DNA of 11,655 nt from Oscillospiraceae bacterium (GTDB taxonomy: Bacteria > Bacillota > Clostridia > Christensenellales > Aristaeellaceae): assembly GCA_031266295.1 (NCBI GenBank), contig JAISBH010000015.1, positions 1-11,655 of the forward strand, given 5' to 3'. This document shows, piece after piece, positions 1 to 5,838 of the stretch (positions are counted from its first letter, which is position 1; each line of letters begins with the position of its first letter). Position numbers and translations under genes: made by a program. The notes under the pieces are model-generated. The model saw only the letters and a list, made by a program, of their open reading frames with translations. It made no database searches and had not been told where the DNA came from.

Positions 1-289
1 CCATGCCCGCGCCTATGGGTATGCGCTTGGTCAGCGTGATCCTGCAGCCCGCCGTGACGTTCAACCGCTTGGCGAGCAGCTGCATCGCACGCAGCACCAG
101 GTTGCCATCGTCGCCAGTCACTCGCACCGGGCCTTCGATCAGCATTGATTGTGCTTCGTCGCGCTCGAACGCCAGCGTGTCATACAGCTCCACCGACTGC
201 ATCAGCGAATCCAGCAGATGATAACCATCCTCGCGTATCCCTGTGATGTCCAGCGTCCAGTTGATCTTACCGCGTGCCTTGACGCGCAT
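1..289 (-). CDS. ispE: 4-diphosphocytidyl-2-C-methyl-D-erythritol kinase, N-terminal part (cut by window edge)
   Basis: IspE is a cytosolic GHMP-family kinase that phosphorylates the 2-hydroxyl of CDP-methylerythritol with ATP, the fourth step of the MEP isoprenoid pathway. Only the first 96 residues are present; the gene continues off the left edge. Visible landmarks are A-x-GKIN (residues 5-10, with Lys8 at the position of the family's catalytic lysine), the DGYHLLDSLMQSVELYD segment (21-37), DDGNLV (60-65) and IPIGAGM (90-96), which begins the glycine-rich ATP loop. The start chosen is the ATG at 289, because a GGGAGG sequence lies seven bases before it. An in-frame ATG 15 bases upstream (304) overlaps that ribosome binding site and has none of its own. 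It is the last visible gene of the leftward operon, 57 bases after the S66 peptidase stop. The MEP-pathway role is well established; position in this operon is inferred from spacing. Confidence 0.9.
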   Translation of the reverse strand, partial: MRVKARGKINWTLDITGIREDGYHLLDSLMQSVELYDTLAFERDEAQSMLIEGPVRVTGDDGNLVLRAMQLLAKRLNVTAGCRITLTKRIPIGAGM

Positions 290-346
290 TCGACGGCCTC
301 CCATCAAGCGCGGGTATCCGTATAGCGTGTCGTCCTATCGGCATTG

Positions 347-1240
347 TCATTCCCCTAGCAGCGTTAATGTCCGCGCGTCCGCGTCGAGCCTCGCCTTGAC
401 GCCGATCGGCAGTATCGCGTGCTTAGTACCATGCCCGAAATCGTCCGTGTATACTACCGGGATATTGTTCCGCGCGCCGAATCGCTCCAGACAGCGGTAC
501 AGATCGTCCGGCACGTCGTCGTCATAGTGCCCGAATACTAGTCCGGCGACATTCTTCATGAACGGCGACTGCTCGATGAACGCGATATATGTCGCGACCG
601 CGCCAACCCTGCTGAACCTCTTGTGATCCTCCAGGAAAAGCAGGTATTGCTTATCGGGATCATACCTAAAGTATCGGTTGTTCAGCATCAGCGCGAACAG
701 CAGCGTGTATCCGCCGATCAGCGTCCCTTCGCACGCGCCGCCTCTCAGCGATTTCCAGTAGCTGTCGCTGATGAACAGGCCTTCCGTACGTCCCTCTACA
801 AAGCTGCTTTCAAACTGTATCCAGTCGTAGTAGCGCAGGTCATTGAAAACGCCTGGCGTCGTTCCGTAGTGAGTGACCAACCCCGTCTGCGCGTGAACGG
901 CGTTCAGGATGCATGTGCCGTCGCTGTAGCTGGTGAACAATTTCGGGTGACGGCGGATGCTCTCATAGTCGATATGGGGCAGCACCTCGACCGCGCCCTC
1001 TCCTCCGCCGAACAGGATCATCTTCACCTCGTCGTCGGCGACCAGCGCGTTAATATCAGCCGCGCGATCCTCGGCGCTGGCGCAGTAACCCCAGTCGTCC
1101 TTTTGGACGTTCTCGCCCAGCTTTACCCTGAATCCGCGCCGGTTAAGCGTCTCTATATCGCGCACATAGCTGGGCCAGTCGATGACCTGGCTCGGCGCGC
1201 ATATGCCTATCATGTCGCCTGGCTTAATTGTATTCATCAT
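347..1240 (-). CDS. S66-family serine carboxypeptidase (LD-carboxypeptidase / MccF-like)
   Basis: Predicted 297 aa, close to the usual length of family S66. These enzymes use a Ser-Glu-His triad, either to trim L,D-linked muropeptides during murein recycling (LdcA) or to cleave toxic peptidyl-nucleotides such as microcin C (MccF). Numbered from the ATG at 1240, the N-terminal GDMIGICAPS strand, the nucleophile elbow SYSDGT with Ser106, LFLED with Glu204 and DFGHG with His270 fit the triad in order and spacing. A GGGEGA segment lies near residue 80, and EGTLIGGY near 172 is also typical of the family. No signal peptide is seen, so it should be cytosolic. The ORF is open to a TTG at 1264, but the ATG at 1240 overlaps the upstream methyltransferase stop as ATGA and has GAGGT about 10 bases upstream, so coupled translation from 1240 is preferred. 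Whether the substrate is murein or an antibiotic cannot be decided from sequence. Confidence 0.88.
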   Translation of the reverse strand: MMNTIKPGDMIGICAPSQVIDWPSYVRDIETLNRRGFRVKLGENVQKDDWGYCASAEDRAADINALVADDEVKMILFGGGEGAVEVLPHIDYESIRRHPKLFTSYSDGTCILNAVHAQTGLVTHYGTTPGVFNDLRYYDWIQFESSFVEGRTEGLFISDSYWKSLRGGACEGTLIGGYTLLFALMLNNRYFRYDPDKQYLLFLEDHKRFSRVGAVATYIAFIEQSPFMKNVAGLVFGHYDDDVPDDLYRCLERFGARNNIPVVYTDDFGHGTKHAILPIGVKARLDADARTLTLLGE

Positions 1241-2007
1241 GGTTTCACCGACCTCGTTATCCAATAGGCTGGAATGCCGTCCTCGATCGACGCTGGATCG
1301 CTGTTGGTATCCTCGTAAACGTCCGTCAGCCTGAATCCCGCTTTCAGCTGTCCGCCGATCTGTTCCTCAAGCGTATGGCTGAACTGTATGCCATCACTCT
1401 TACTATACTTCGTCTGGTCGGGGTTCTTCAGGGGGTTGAACGGGAAGCGGTTCGCCACGACCAGCGGGCGTTCGGCATAGTCGTCAAACATGAAGTTGAA
1501 CCCGTTGTCCATGCCCGCGAGCAGCAATCCGCCATGTTTCAGTATCCGGAAGCATTCGCGCCACACATGGTAAACGTCCTCAATATAGCAGTTGGACACA
1601 GGGTTAAAAATGACGTCGAACGCGCCGTCCTCAAGCGGAAGCTGTTCGCTCATATCCGCGCGGACGATGCAGATATTGTAACCCTCGCGCGCCGCGACGT
1701 ATCGTTCCTGATCAAGCTGGCGTTCGGAGTAATCCAGCACAGTGCAGTCCGCGCCCAGCGCGGCGAATATCGGCATCTGCTGTCCTCCTCCGCACGCCAG
1801 ACCGAGCAGCTTCGCGCCGCCGAGTCTGCCATTCGCCAGGCATGGCTCGAACCACCCGTGCGGCACGTTCTTGCGCGGCGACAGCAAAACATCCCACTCG
1901 CCCCTCTTGGCGGATTGATATGCCTCGTGTGTTATCGGCACGCTCCATTCCCAGCCGCCGTCGACCCAGCGATTGATGGTATCGGCGTTGATATCGGTGT
2001 ATTTCAT
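1237..2007 (-). CDS. class I SAM-dependent methyltransferase, substrate unknown
   Basis: Predicted 256 aa. A Rossmann-type methyltransferase core is clear: motif I LLGLACGGGQQ followed by the strand TVLDYS, whose Asp should bind the SAM ribose; then an acidic RADMSE segment, the post-II motif FDVIFNPVSNCYI and the FRILKHGGLLLAGMDNG strand. The N-terminal part (WVDGGWEW, HGWFEP) is typical of uncharacterised small-molecule methyltransferases rather than rRNA or DNA enzymes. I do not recognise the acceptor. The start at 2007 is chosen because GGGAGGT sits nine bases upstream; a longer reading to 2046 would run into the end of the acetyltransferase. The GNAT stop codon touches this ribosome binding site, and this gene's own stop overlaps the next start as ATGA. 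Co-translation with its neighbours is therefore very likely. Confidence 0.88.
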   Translation of the reverse strand: MKYTDINADTINRWVDGGWEWSVPITHEAYQSAKRGEWDVLLSPRKNVPHGWFEPCLANGRLGGAKLLGLACGGGQQMPIFAALGADCTVLDYSERQLDQERYVAAREGYNICIVRADMSEQLPLEDGAFDVIFNPVSNCYIEDVYHVWRECFRILKHGGLLLAGMDNGFNFMFDDYAERPLVVANRFPFNPLKNPDQTKYSKSDGIQFSHTLEEQIGGQLKAGFRLTDVYEDTNSDPASIEDGIPAYWITRSVKP

Positions 2008-2014
2008 AATGAAC

Positions 2015-2620
2015 TTACCTCCCGCCGCGCGAGGGCGGCGTTTCACACCCTTGTAATGGCGCGGATATGCATGGATGCGGCGTTACCGCTTCCGGATCGT
2101 CATCGAAGGCGCCCAGCGTCAGCGACATCCATAGTACATCCCGCCACCGACCTAGTTTATATCCCATATTCTCAAACACGGCAAGCCGCTTGAACCCCAG
2201 CCGTTCATGGAACGCCTCGCTGGGCGGATTGGGCGAGGTGATAACGGCGTAAAGTGTTTTAACGCCCATGATCCTCAGCGCGCTGATGACGCGCGTCACC
2301 AGCGCCCGTCCAATACCGCGCCCTTGCGCGTCGTCACGGACGTATATCGACAGCTCCGCCGACCATTGGTAAGCCTCGCGGCTGCGCACCCGGCCCGCGT
2401 ACGCGTAGCCTAGTATGCCGCTGCCATCTTCGGCGACGAAGTAGGGATATTCTAAAGCCGTTGTAAGAATACGCCCCGCCATATCTTCGACGGTCGGCAG
2501 CGCGGTTTCGAAGGTAATCGCGCCGCCCAGCACGTGCGGGGCATATATCGCCAGTATCGCGGCGGAATCTGACGTACGCGCGTCGCGAATGGCGAACCCG
2601 TACGATTCTTGTCTATTCAT
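2015..2620 (-). CDS. GNAT N-acetyltransferase, phosphinothricin acetyltransferase (PAT/Bar)-like
   Basis: Predicted 201 aa. GNAT enzymes move acetyl from acetyl-CoA to an amine. The PAT/Bar-type signature is visible from end to end: IYAPHV and ITFE near the N-terminus, PTVEDM, YPYFVAED, GYAYAGRVRSREAYQWSAELSIYV, the acetyl-CoA loop AQGRGIGRAL, then NPPSEAFHERLGF and ENMGYKLGRWRDVLWM. Relatives acetylate phosphinothricin, methionine sulfone/sulfoximine or other amino-acid-like substrates, so detoxification is likely but the substrate is unknown. About 25 residues after LGAFDDD exceed the usual family length; this tail, rich in Pro, Cys and Arg, comes from a GC-rich hairpin-prone stretch. It is the first gene of the leftward operon. 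No Shine-Dalgarno sequence precedes the ATG, which lies six bases after a -10 box, suggesting a leaderless start. Confidence 0.9.
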   Translation of the reverse strand: MNRQESYGFAIRDARTSDSAAILAIYAPHVLGGAITFETALPTVEDMAGRILTTALEYPYFVAEDGSGILGYAYAGRVRSREAYQWSAELSIYVRDDAQGRGIGRALVTRVISALRIMGVKTLYAVITSPNPPSEAFHERLGFKRLAVFENMGYKLGRWRDVLWMSLTLGAFDDDPEAVTPHPCISAPLQGCETPPSRGGR

Positions 2621-2626
2621 ACCGTC

Positions 2627-2655
2627 ATTTTATCAGACAGGGCACCGCTTGGCAA
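2627..2655 (-). promoter_or_regulatory. sigma-A-type promoter of the GNAT-methyltransferase-S66-ispE operon
   Basis: On the minus strand TTGCCA (2650-2655) and TAAAAT (2627-2632) are 17 bases apart, near consensus in sequence and ideal in spacing. Only six bases separate the -10 box from the GNAT ATG at 2620, so the predicted transcription start falls on or within a base or two of the start codon. No other promoter-like pair was noticed within the operon. Confidence 0.7.
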
Positions 2656-2680
2656 CACCCGCACACTGGACGCAAAGCGA

Positions 2681-2688
2681 CATACACT
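2681..2688 (+). promoter_or_regulatory. possible sporulation-type (sigma-E-like) -10 element
   Basis: CATACACT matches the known sigma-E -10 consensus CATACAnT, on the strand of and about 90 bases upstream of the Cys-rich gene. No good -35 element was found at the expected distance, and an eight-base match can occur by chance. It is listed because no sigma-A promoter was seen for that gene and its composition recalls spore-coat proteins. Confidence 0.25.
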
Positions 2689-2777
2689 TAGACCAGGTCC
2701 TTATGTCGCCGTTATCGAACGCGCGACGCCGCCGCGGTCTGCGGTTGAGTCTTCGAAGGGCTGAAGGAGGCAATGAT

Positions 2778-3194
2778 ATGCCGCTACACGACGGTTGTCA
2801 CTCTGACGGAACGGTACTGGGTTCGTTCATGCCATGGTATCCGCATGACGGCAACCTGTACAGTTATCAGGTAGCGCTGAATAACTGGACTATGCAGGCA
2901 TTGGCGATCATCGCGGCCGCCGGTCACGGCTGTCACAACCCACTGCATTGCGGCAAAGCCTGTGGATGCAGCCCCGAAGGATGTGGTCACGGTTATCCGC
3001 CGTACCCGGGCTTCGGCTATTATCCCGGTCTGCCCTCATGGGGCGCGGGGTATGGCTGGAACGCTCCGTCAAGCGGCGGCCCTATCGGGTATCAACCTTC
3101 TTCGTGCGACTGCGCCAATGGGTGCGCCGCCGCCGGCCAATGCCCATCAAGGCCAGTGGAGCCGTGGTTCCCGCCGTCGTCCTGCGCGTGCTGA
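2778..3194 (+). CDS. small Cys/His/Gly/Tyr/Pro-rich protein of unknown function
   Basis: Predicted 138 aa; I do not recognise the family. The start at 2778 follows AAGGAGG with seven bases of spacing, which argues strongly that it is translated. An in-frame extension back to 2589 would cross this RBS and is rejected. Composition is striking: 12 cysteines (7, 52, 58, 62, 64, 69, 110, 112, 116, 122, 136, 138) and seven histidines, in clusters such as LHCGKACGC, SSCDC and a final SSCAC. A Gly/Tyr/Pro/Trp-rich middle lies at about 70-105 and a short apolar stretch ALAIIAAAG at 41-49. No typical signal peptide or catalytic motif is seen. Metal binding, disulfide cross-linking or a spore-coat role are all compatible but inferred. 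It stands alone, divergent from the GNAT operon and closed by its own terminator. Confidence 0.72.
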   Translation: MPLHDGCHSDGTVLGSFMPWYPHDGNLYSYQVALNNWTMQALAIIAAAGHGCHNPLHCGKACGCSPEGCGHGYPPYPGFGYYPGLPSWGAGYGWNAPSSGGPIGYQPSSCDCANGCAAAGQCPSRPVEPWFPPSSCAC

Positions 3195-3248
3195 TACGGC
3201 CTACTGCGGGTATACTGCGTTACAGAAAATGAAAACCCTCCTATTTGG

Positions 3249-3286
3249 CGCCCCTGCGTTGTAGCTTGCGCAGGGGCGACTTTTAT
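3249..3286 (+). terminator. intrinsic terminator after the Cys-rich gene
   Basis: A perfect 10-bp stem (CGCCCCTGCG at 3249-3258 pairing with 3269-3278) with a 10-base loop is followed after two bases by TTTT. It lies 55 bases past the stop at 3194, correctly placed to end that transcript and insulate the Rrf2 gene downstream. Confidence 0.82.
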
Positions 3287-3396
3287 ACAATTATATCTAG
3301 CAGTATTCAGCTATGCCCAGCAATATACACTCCCGCGCATTTCTATACATTTTCATATATTTGATATATTATGCATTTTATTTATGAATATTCAAC
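3287..3396. other. AT-rich stretch upstream of the Rrf2 promoter, no gene seen
   Basis: This part of the 375-base gap between the Cys-rich gene and the Rrf2 gene contains no credible coding frame. It is very AT-rich just before the -35 box and may act as an UP element. At 3355-3369 ATATAT occurs on both sides of TTG, a small dyad that could be an operator. An Rrf2-type regulator often controls its own promoter, but no recognised Rrf2 operator sequence could be identified. Confidence 0.4.
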
Positions 3397-3425
3397 TTGA
3401 CAAAACGCCACCGCTTATGTATAAT
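3397..3425 (+). promoter_or_regulatory. perfect-consensus sigma-A promoter upstream of the Rrf2 gene
   Basis: TTGACA (3397-3402) and TATAAT (3420-3425) match consensus at all twelve positions with a 17-base spacer. The predicted start near 3432 gives a leader of about 138 bases before the Rrf2 start codon at 3570. A promoter this strong for a regulator suggests that it is repressed or that the leader attenuates expression. Confidence 0.85.
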
Positions 3426-3442
3426 TTCTTTATTTGATGTGC

Positions 3443-3503
3443 ATTCTCGCAAAAACAACGGCGAGAATCTTGGGATGGCTTGGCATACCCTCTCCTTGCG
3501 AGA
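3443..3503 (+). promoter_or_regulatory. Rrf2 leader with mutually exclusive stem-loops
   Basis: ATTCTCGC (3443-3450) pairs perfectly with GCGAGAAT (3461-3468) across a 10-base loop. The overlapping segment TCTCGCAA (3445-3452) can instead pair with TTGCGAGA (3496-3503). The two 8-bp helices share one arm and cannot form together. There is no T-run after the first hairpin, so it is not a standard intrinsic terminator. A regulatory switch is possible but unproven. Confidence 0.4.
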
Positions 3504-3569
3504 TCGTACTTGCACAGCGCCGCATTTTGTTGTACATTATAATGCCGATAGGAAAGAGAGGCAATGCCG

Positions 3570-4010
3570 ATGAAGATCTCCACCAAGGGCCGGTACGCGC
3601 TGCGTACGATGGTTGATCTCGCCCGCCACACGCAGACCGCCGAATGGATCCCTCTTAGAGATATATCTCAGCGACAGGATATTTCTATGAAGTACCTCGA
3701 GCAGATCGTGCAGCATCTGGGTAGCGCCGGACTGGTGCGGAGTCTGCGCGGGCCGTCGGGCGGGTATCAGCTCGCGCGCGCCGCAAACAAGTATACGGCG
3801 GGCGAGATATTGCGTACGATCGAAGGCTCGCTCGCGCCCGTCGCGTGTCTGGAGCATTCGCCCAACCAGTGCCCCAGGTATCCTATTTGTCCCACGGTAA
3901 GGTTTTATGAGGGATTGCGGGACGTCATAGACAGATATGTGGACAGCGTCACGCTGCAGGATCTGGCGGACTCGGGCGAAAAGGATGAAGAGGTGGTATA
4001 TTATATCTAA
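3570..4010 (+). CDS. Rrf2-family transcriptional regulator (IscR/CymR-like)
   Basis: Predicted 146 aa, normal for the family. The N-terminus MKISTKGRYALRTMVDLA is the standard Rrf2 opening, followed by the winged helix-turn-helix (LRDISQRQDISMKYLEQIVQHL, then the wing LRGPSGGYQLAR). Three cysteines, Cys93, Cys101 and Cys107, lie where IscR-type members hold an iron-sulfur cluster. Spacing differs from E. coli IscR (seven rather than five residues between the first two) and there is no His three residues after the third. Cluster binding is therefore plausible but not assured. The start at 3570 is preferred over the ATG at 3564 because GAGAGG is eight bases from the former and only two from the latter. 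Rrf2 genes often precede iscS/nifS-type genes; here a repeat and a transporter follow instead. Targets are unknown. Confidence 0.92.
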   Translation: MKISTKGRYALRTMVDLARHTQTAEWIPLRDISQRQDISMKYLEQIVQHLGSAGLVRSLRGPSGGYQLARAANKYTAGEILRTIEGSLAPVACLEHSPNQCPRYPICPTVRFYEGLRDVIDRYVDSVTLQDLADSGEKDEEVVYYI

Positions 4011-4023
4011 GATATAATATACC
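3995..4023. repeat. perfect 29-nt palindrome spanning the Rrf2 stop codon
   Basis: GGTATATTATATCT (3995-4008) is followed by a single A and its exact reverse complement (4010-4023). The TAA stop (4008-4010) sits at the centre. With no loop and no T-run it is a poor intrinsic terminator; as DNA it would make a good symmetrical protein-binding site. TATAAT-like boxes occur on both strands. Confidence 0.8.
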
Positions 4024-4050
4024 CTTTGGCGAGATAGATAACCCATATCG

Positions 4051-4075
4051 TCCGCTTGCCTATTGGGTAAGCGGA
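4051..4075 (+). terminator. stem-loop after the Rrf2 gene, possible weak terminator
   Basis: TCCGCTTGCC (4051-4060) pairs with GGTAAGCGGA (4066-4075) through ten pairs, one of them G-T, with a five-base loop. The following ACGTTGTTAT is T-containing but has no true T-run, so termination would be weak. Confidence 0.4.
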
Positions 4076-4085
4076 ACGTTGTTAT

Positions 4086-4162
4086 ACATATAAGCCTGTC
4101 ACATCGATAAAATAATCTTCGCCCGTCCTATTGCATGGACGGGCGTAATGGTATACACTATT
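4086..4162 (+). repeat. 77-bp direct repeat, left copy
   Basis: This segment aligns without gaps to 7632-7708 with seven mismatches (70 of 77 identical). It contains CGCCCGTCC (4121-4129... written on the plus strand, beginning in 4120-4122) and its reverse complement GGACGGGCG around an eight-base spacer, followed by a promoter. The two copies bracket the transporter and restriction-modification genes. Confidence 0.9.
4131..4159 (+). promoter_or_regulatory. promoter in left repeat copy, directed at the OPT transporter gene
   Basis: TTGCAT (4131-4136), a 17-base spacer and TACACT (4154-4159) form a moderate sigma-A promoter. The -35 box lies within the spacer of the 9-bp inverted repeat. Unlike the right copy there is no CtsR box downstream. 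The leader of about 60 bases contains the perfect 12-nt palindrome GATTAGCTAATC at 4196-4207, a possible separate operator. Confidence 0.5.
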
Positions 4163-4226
4163 GTAGCAAGAGCCATTATTTGGGATTACAAGGCGGATTA
4201 GCTAATCGCAGGAAAGGAGAGTAGCT

Positions 4227-5798
4227 ATGAAAAAAACACTAGTCCAAGCCACTATCTGTTTGTTTATATCATTGATATATGTGTTTGTTAATCTGTTATT
4301 GACATTCAAAAGCGGGATGAGCGTCTCTGCGTCGCTGATAACACCGTTGGTATATTATATGATCTTTAAACCGATTTTTTCCTCAAACGACAAAGATATA
4401 TTCTACATTCAAATGGTTACCACATCCGCGTCTATTGCCACTTTCGGTATCGGCATCGCTTTCGCAGCATTGACGATATTTCACGTTAGTGATTTGTCCC
4501 TATTGGGTATGGTCCTTCTTACCATCGCCTCTAATCTGGTTGCAATGGTTTTAGCTAACGCGGTTGAAAATAAATGGATACGCGACGACAAACTTCCATT
4601 TCCAAAGGGAAAAGCGTTCGGTGAATTGTTGCGGACAATAACTGACGACGAAAACAAGGTAAAGGGAAGGAGAATATTCTTATTCGCAGTAGGCAGTATT
4701 GTTTGGTCAACAGTAGTCAACATAAAAAACAAAATCAGATTTCCCTTTATCGCTTTAGGTATGCCAAATTACCTCGGTATCGAACTATCACCGATGCTCT
4801 TTGGGGTTGGATTGTTGCTGAGTCTGAAGTCTGCCATGCTCATGTGCATTGGTTCGATATACGGTGTGGCAGTCTATTTGTCTTCAAGATCGCTTTATGA
4901 AAACCTGACATTTCAAGAGCACCTGAATAACCGTTTCATTATGTCCGCCGCCATTGGATTGATTATTGCAAATGTCTTTCAGTCATTGCCGAAATTATGG
5001 AAAAAGATGCGCAATTCATTGACAAGCGGAATTAATGTTGCTGATCGTACGGTATTCCAAAGCCATATTATACCCATACTCGCTGTACTGACGCTTTTTG
5101 TTGTTTCTTTTACTCTGATTAATGTCAAAGTTACGGCGCTCCTTGTTTGGCTATTGATTTTTCTACCACTATCAATCGTGACAATGCGGTTGCGCGGGGA
5201 AACTGGCGTAGGTTCGTCGGCTGTCGTTTACGTTGCAATACCGATTTTAGGGTTGGTTTCAAGGGACGCCGTAAGTACTATGCTATTGTCTGGAATGGTG
5301 GTACTCGTCGGTACGCAAGCAGGGCATTTCTTAGAGAATCTGAAAGTCGCTTATGAAATCGGCTGTGAAAAAGCAAAGATGCAGAAATACTATGGAATAG
5401 GGATCATATTAGGGTCTTCTTTTGGACTGCTCACCTTATTTGTTTTATCAAAGTTTGGAATGCTGGGCAGTGTTGAACTGCCCGCGCCAACTTTGACCGC
5501 ATGGAGCGCACAAGTAAACACTGTCGTCGATAACTCCAATGCAGCAAACGTTAATGTATGGATTATTTTGATCTCTATTATAATAGGGTGGATTCTAGAG
5601 ATGAAGAATATTTCCGCATCGTCTATAGCAATGGGTATCCTATTGCCTGTATCTTCAGTCGTACCAATGGTCTTAGGATGTATATGTAAGATAGTTCTCG
5701 AAAAAAGGAAGTACAATTACATATCAAGTCTAACTAGTGGATTGATTTTAGGCGATGGGTTTTATGGGTTTGTTAGGGCGCTGTTCCAAATACGCTGA
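4227..5798 (+). CDS. OPT-family (oligopeptide/metal-chelate transporter superfamily) membrane protein
   Basis: Predicted 523 aa integral membrane protein with about a dozen or more hydrophobic segments spread from residue 5 to 490. Family landmarks for OPT proteins are visible: an N-terminal helix then GMSVSASLITPLVYY (30-44), LPFPKGKAFGELL (123-135) in a cytoplasmic loop, YLGIELSPMLFGVGLLL (182-198), GETGVGSSAVVYVAIP (324-339) and a late GILLPVSSVVPMVLG segment (470-484). OPT proteins are proton-coupled importers of peptides or metal chelates; the substrate here cannot be read from sequence. The start is supported by AAAGGAGA six to seven bases upstream. The gene is clearly poorer in GC than the flanking Rrf2 and chaperone genes and uses many A/T-ending codons, consistent with acquisition. 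It converges on the restriction nuclease gene, with 40 bases between the stops. Confidence 0.8.
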   Translation: MKKTLVQATICLFISLIYVFVNLLLTFKSGMSVSASLITPLVYYMIFKPIFSSNDKDIFYIQMVTTSASIATFGIGIAFAALTIFHVSDLSLLGMVLLTIASNLVAMVLANAVENKWIRDDKLPFPKGKAFGELLRTITDDENKVKGRRIFLFAVGSIVWSTVVNIKNKIRFPFIALGMPNYLGIELSPMLFGVGLLLSLKSAMLMCIGSIYGVAVYLSSRSLYENLTFQEHLNNRFIMSAAIGLIIANVFQSLPKLWKKMRNSLTSGINVADRTVFQSHIIPILAVLTLFVVSFTLINVKVTALLVWLLIFLPLSIVTMRLRGETGVGSSAVVYVAIPILGLVSRDAVSTMLLSGMVVLVGTQAGHFLENLKVAYEIGCEKAKMQKYYGIGIILGSSFGLLTLFVLSKFGMLGSVELPAPTLTAWSAQVNTVVDNSNAANVNVWIILISIIIGWILEMKNISASSIAMGILLPVSSVVPMVLGCICKIVLEKRKYNYISSLTSGLILGDGFYGFVRALFQIR

Positions 5799-5838
5799 TG
5801 GAAAAGGGCAAGGTCCTGCGGACAATTTTCGAACAGGC

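Noticed and set aside
1240..1264. TTG start at 1264 for the S66 peptidase
   Set aside because: It has no RBS and would overlap the methyltransferase by 28 bases; ATG at 1240 gives the usual ATGA coupling.
623..2193. Two long plus-strand open frames (623-1267 and 1228-2193)
   Set aside because: They lie opposite the S66 peptidase and methyltransferase genes, which have clear family motifs and good RBSs; the plus-strand products show no recognisable domain.
2589..2777. 63-residue N-terminal extension of the Cys-rich protein
   Set aside because: It would run antisense through the GNAT start and promoter, and crosses a strong RBS placed for the ATG at 2778.
3510..3543. Second promoter closer to the Rrf2 gene (TATAAT at 3538-3543)
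   Set aside because: The only -35-like hexamer, TTGCAC at 3510-3515, is 22 bases away and there is no extended -10; kept only as an alternative.
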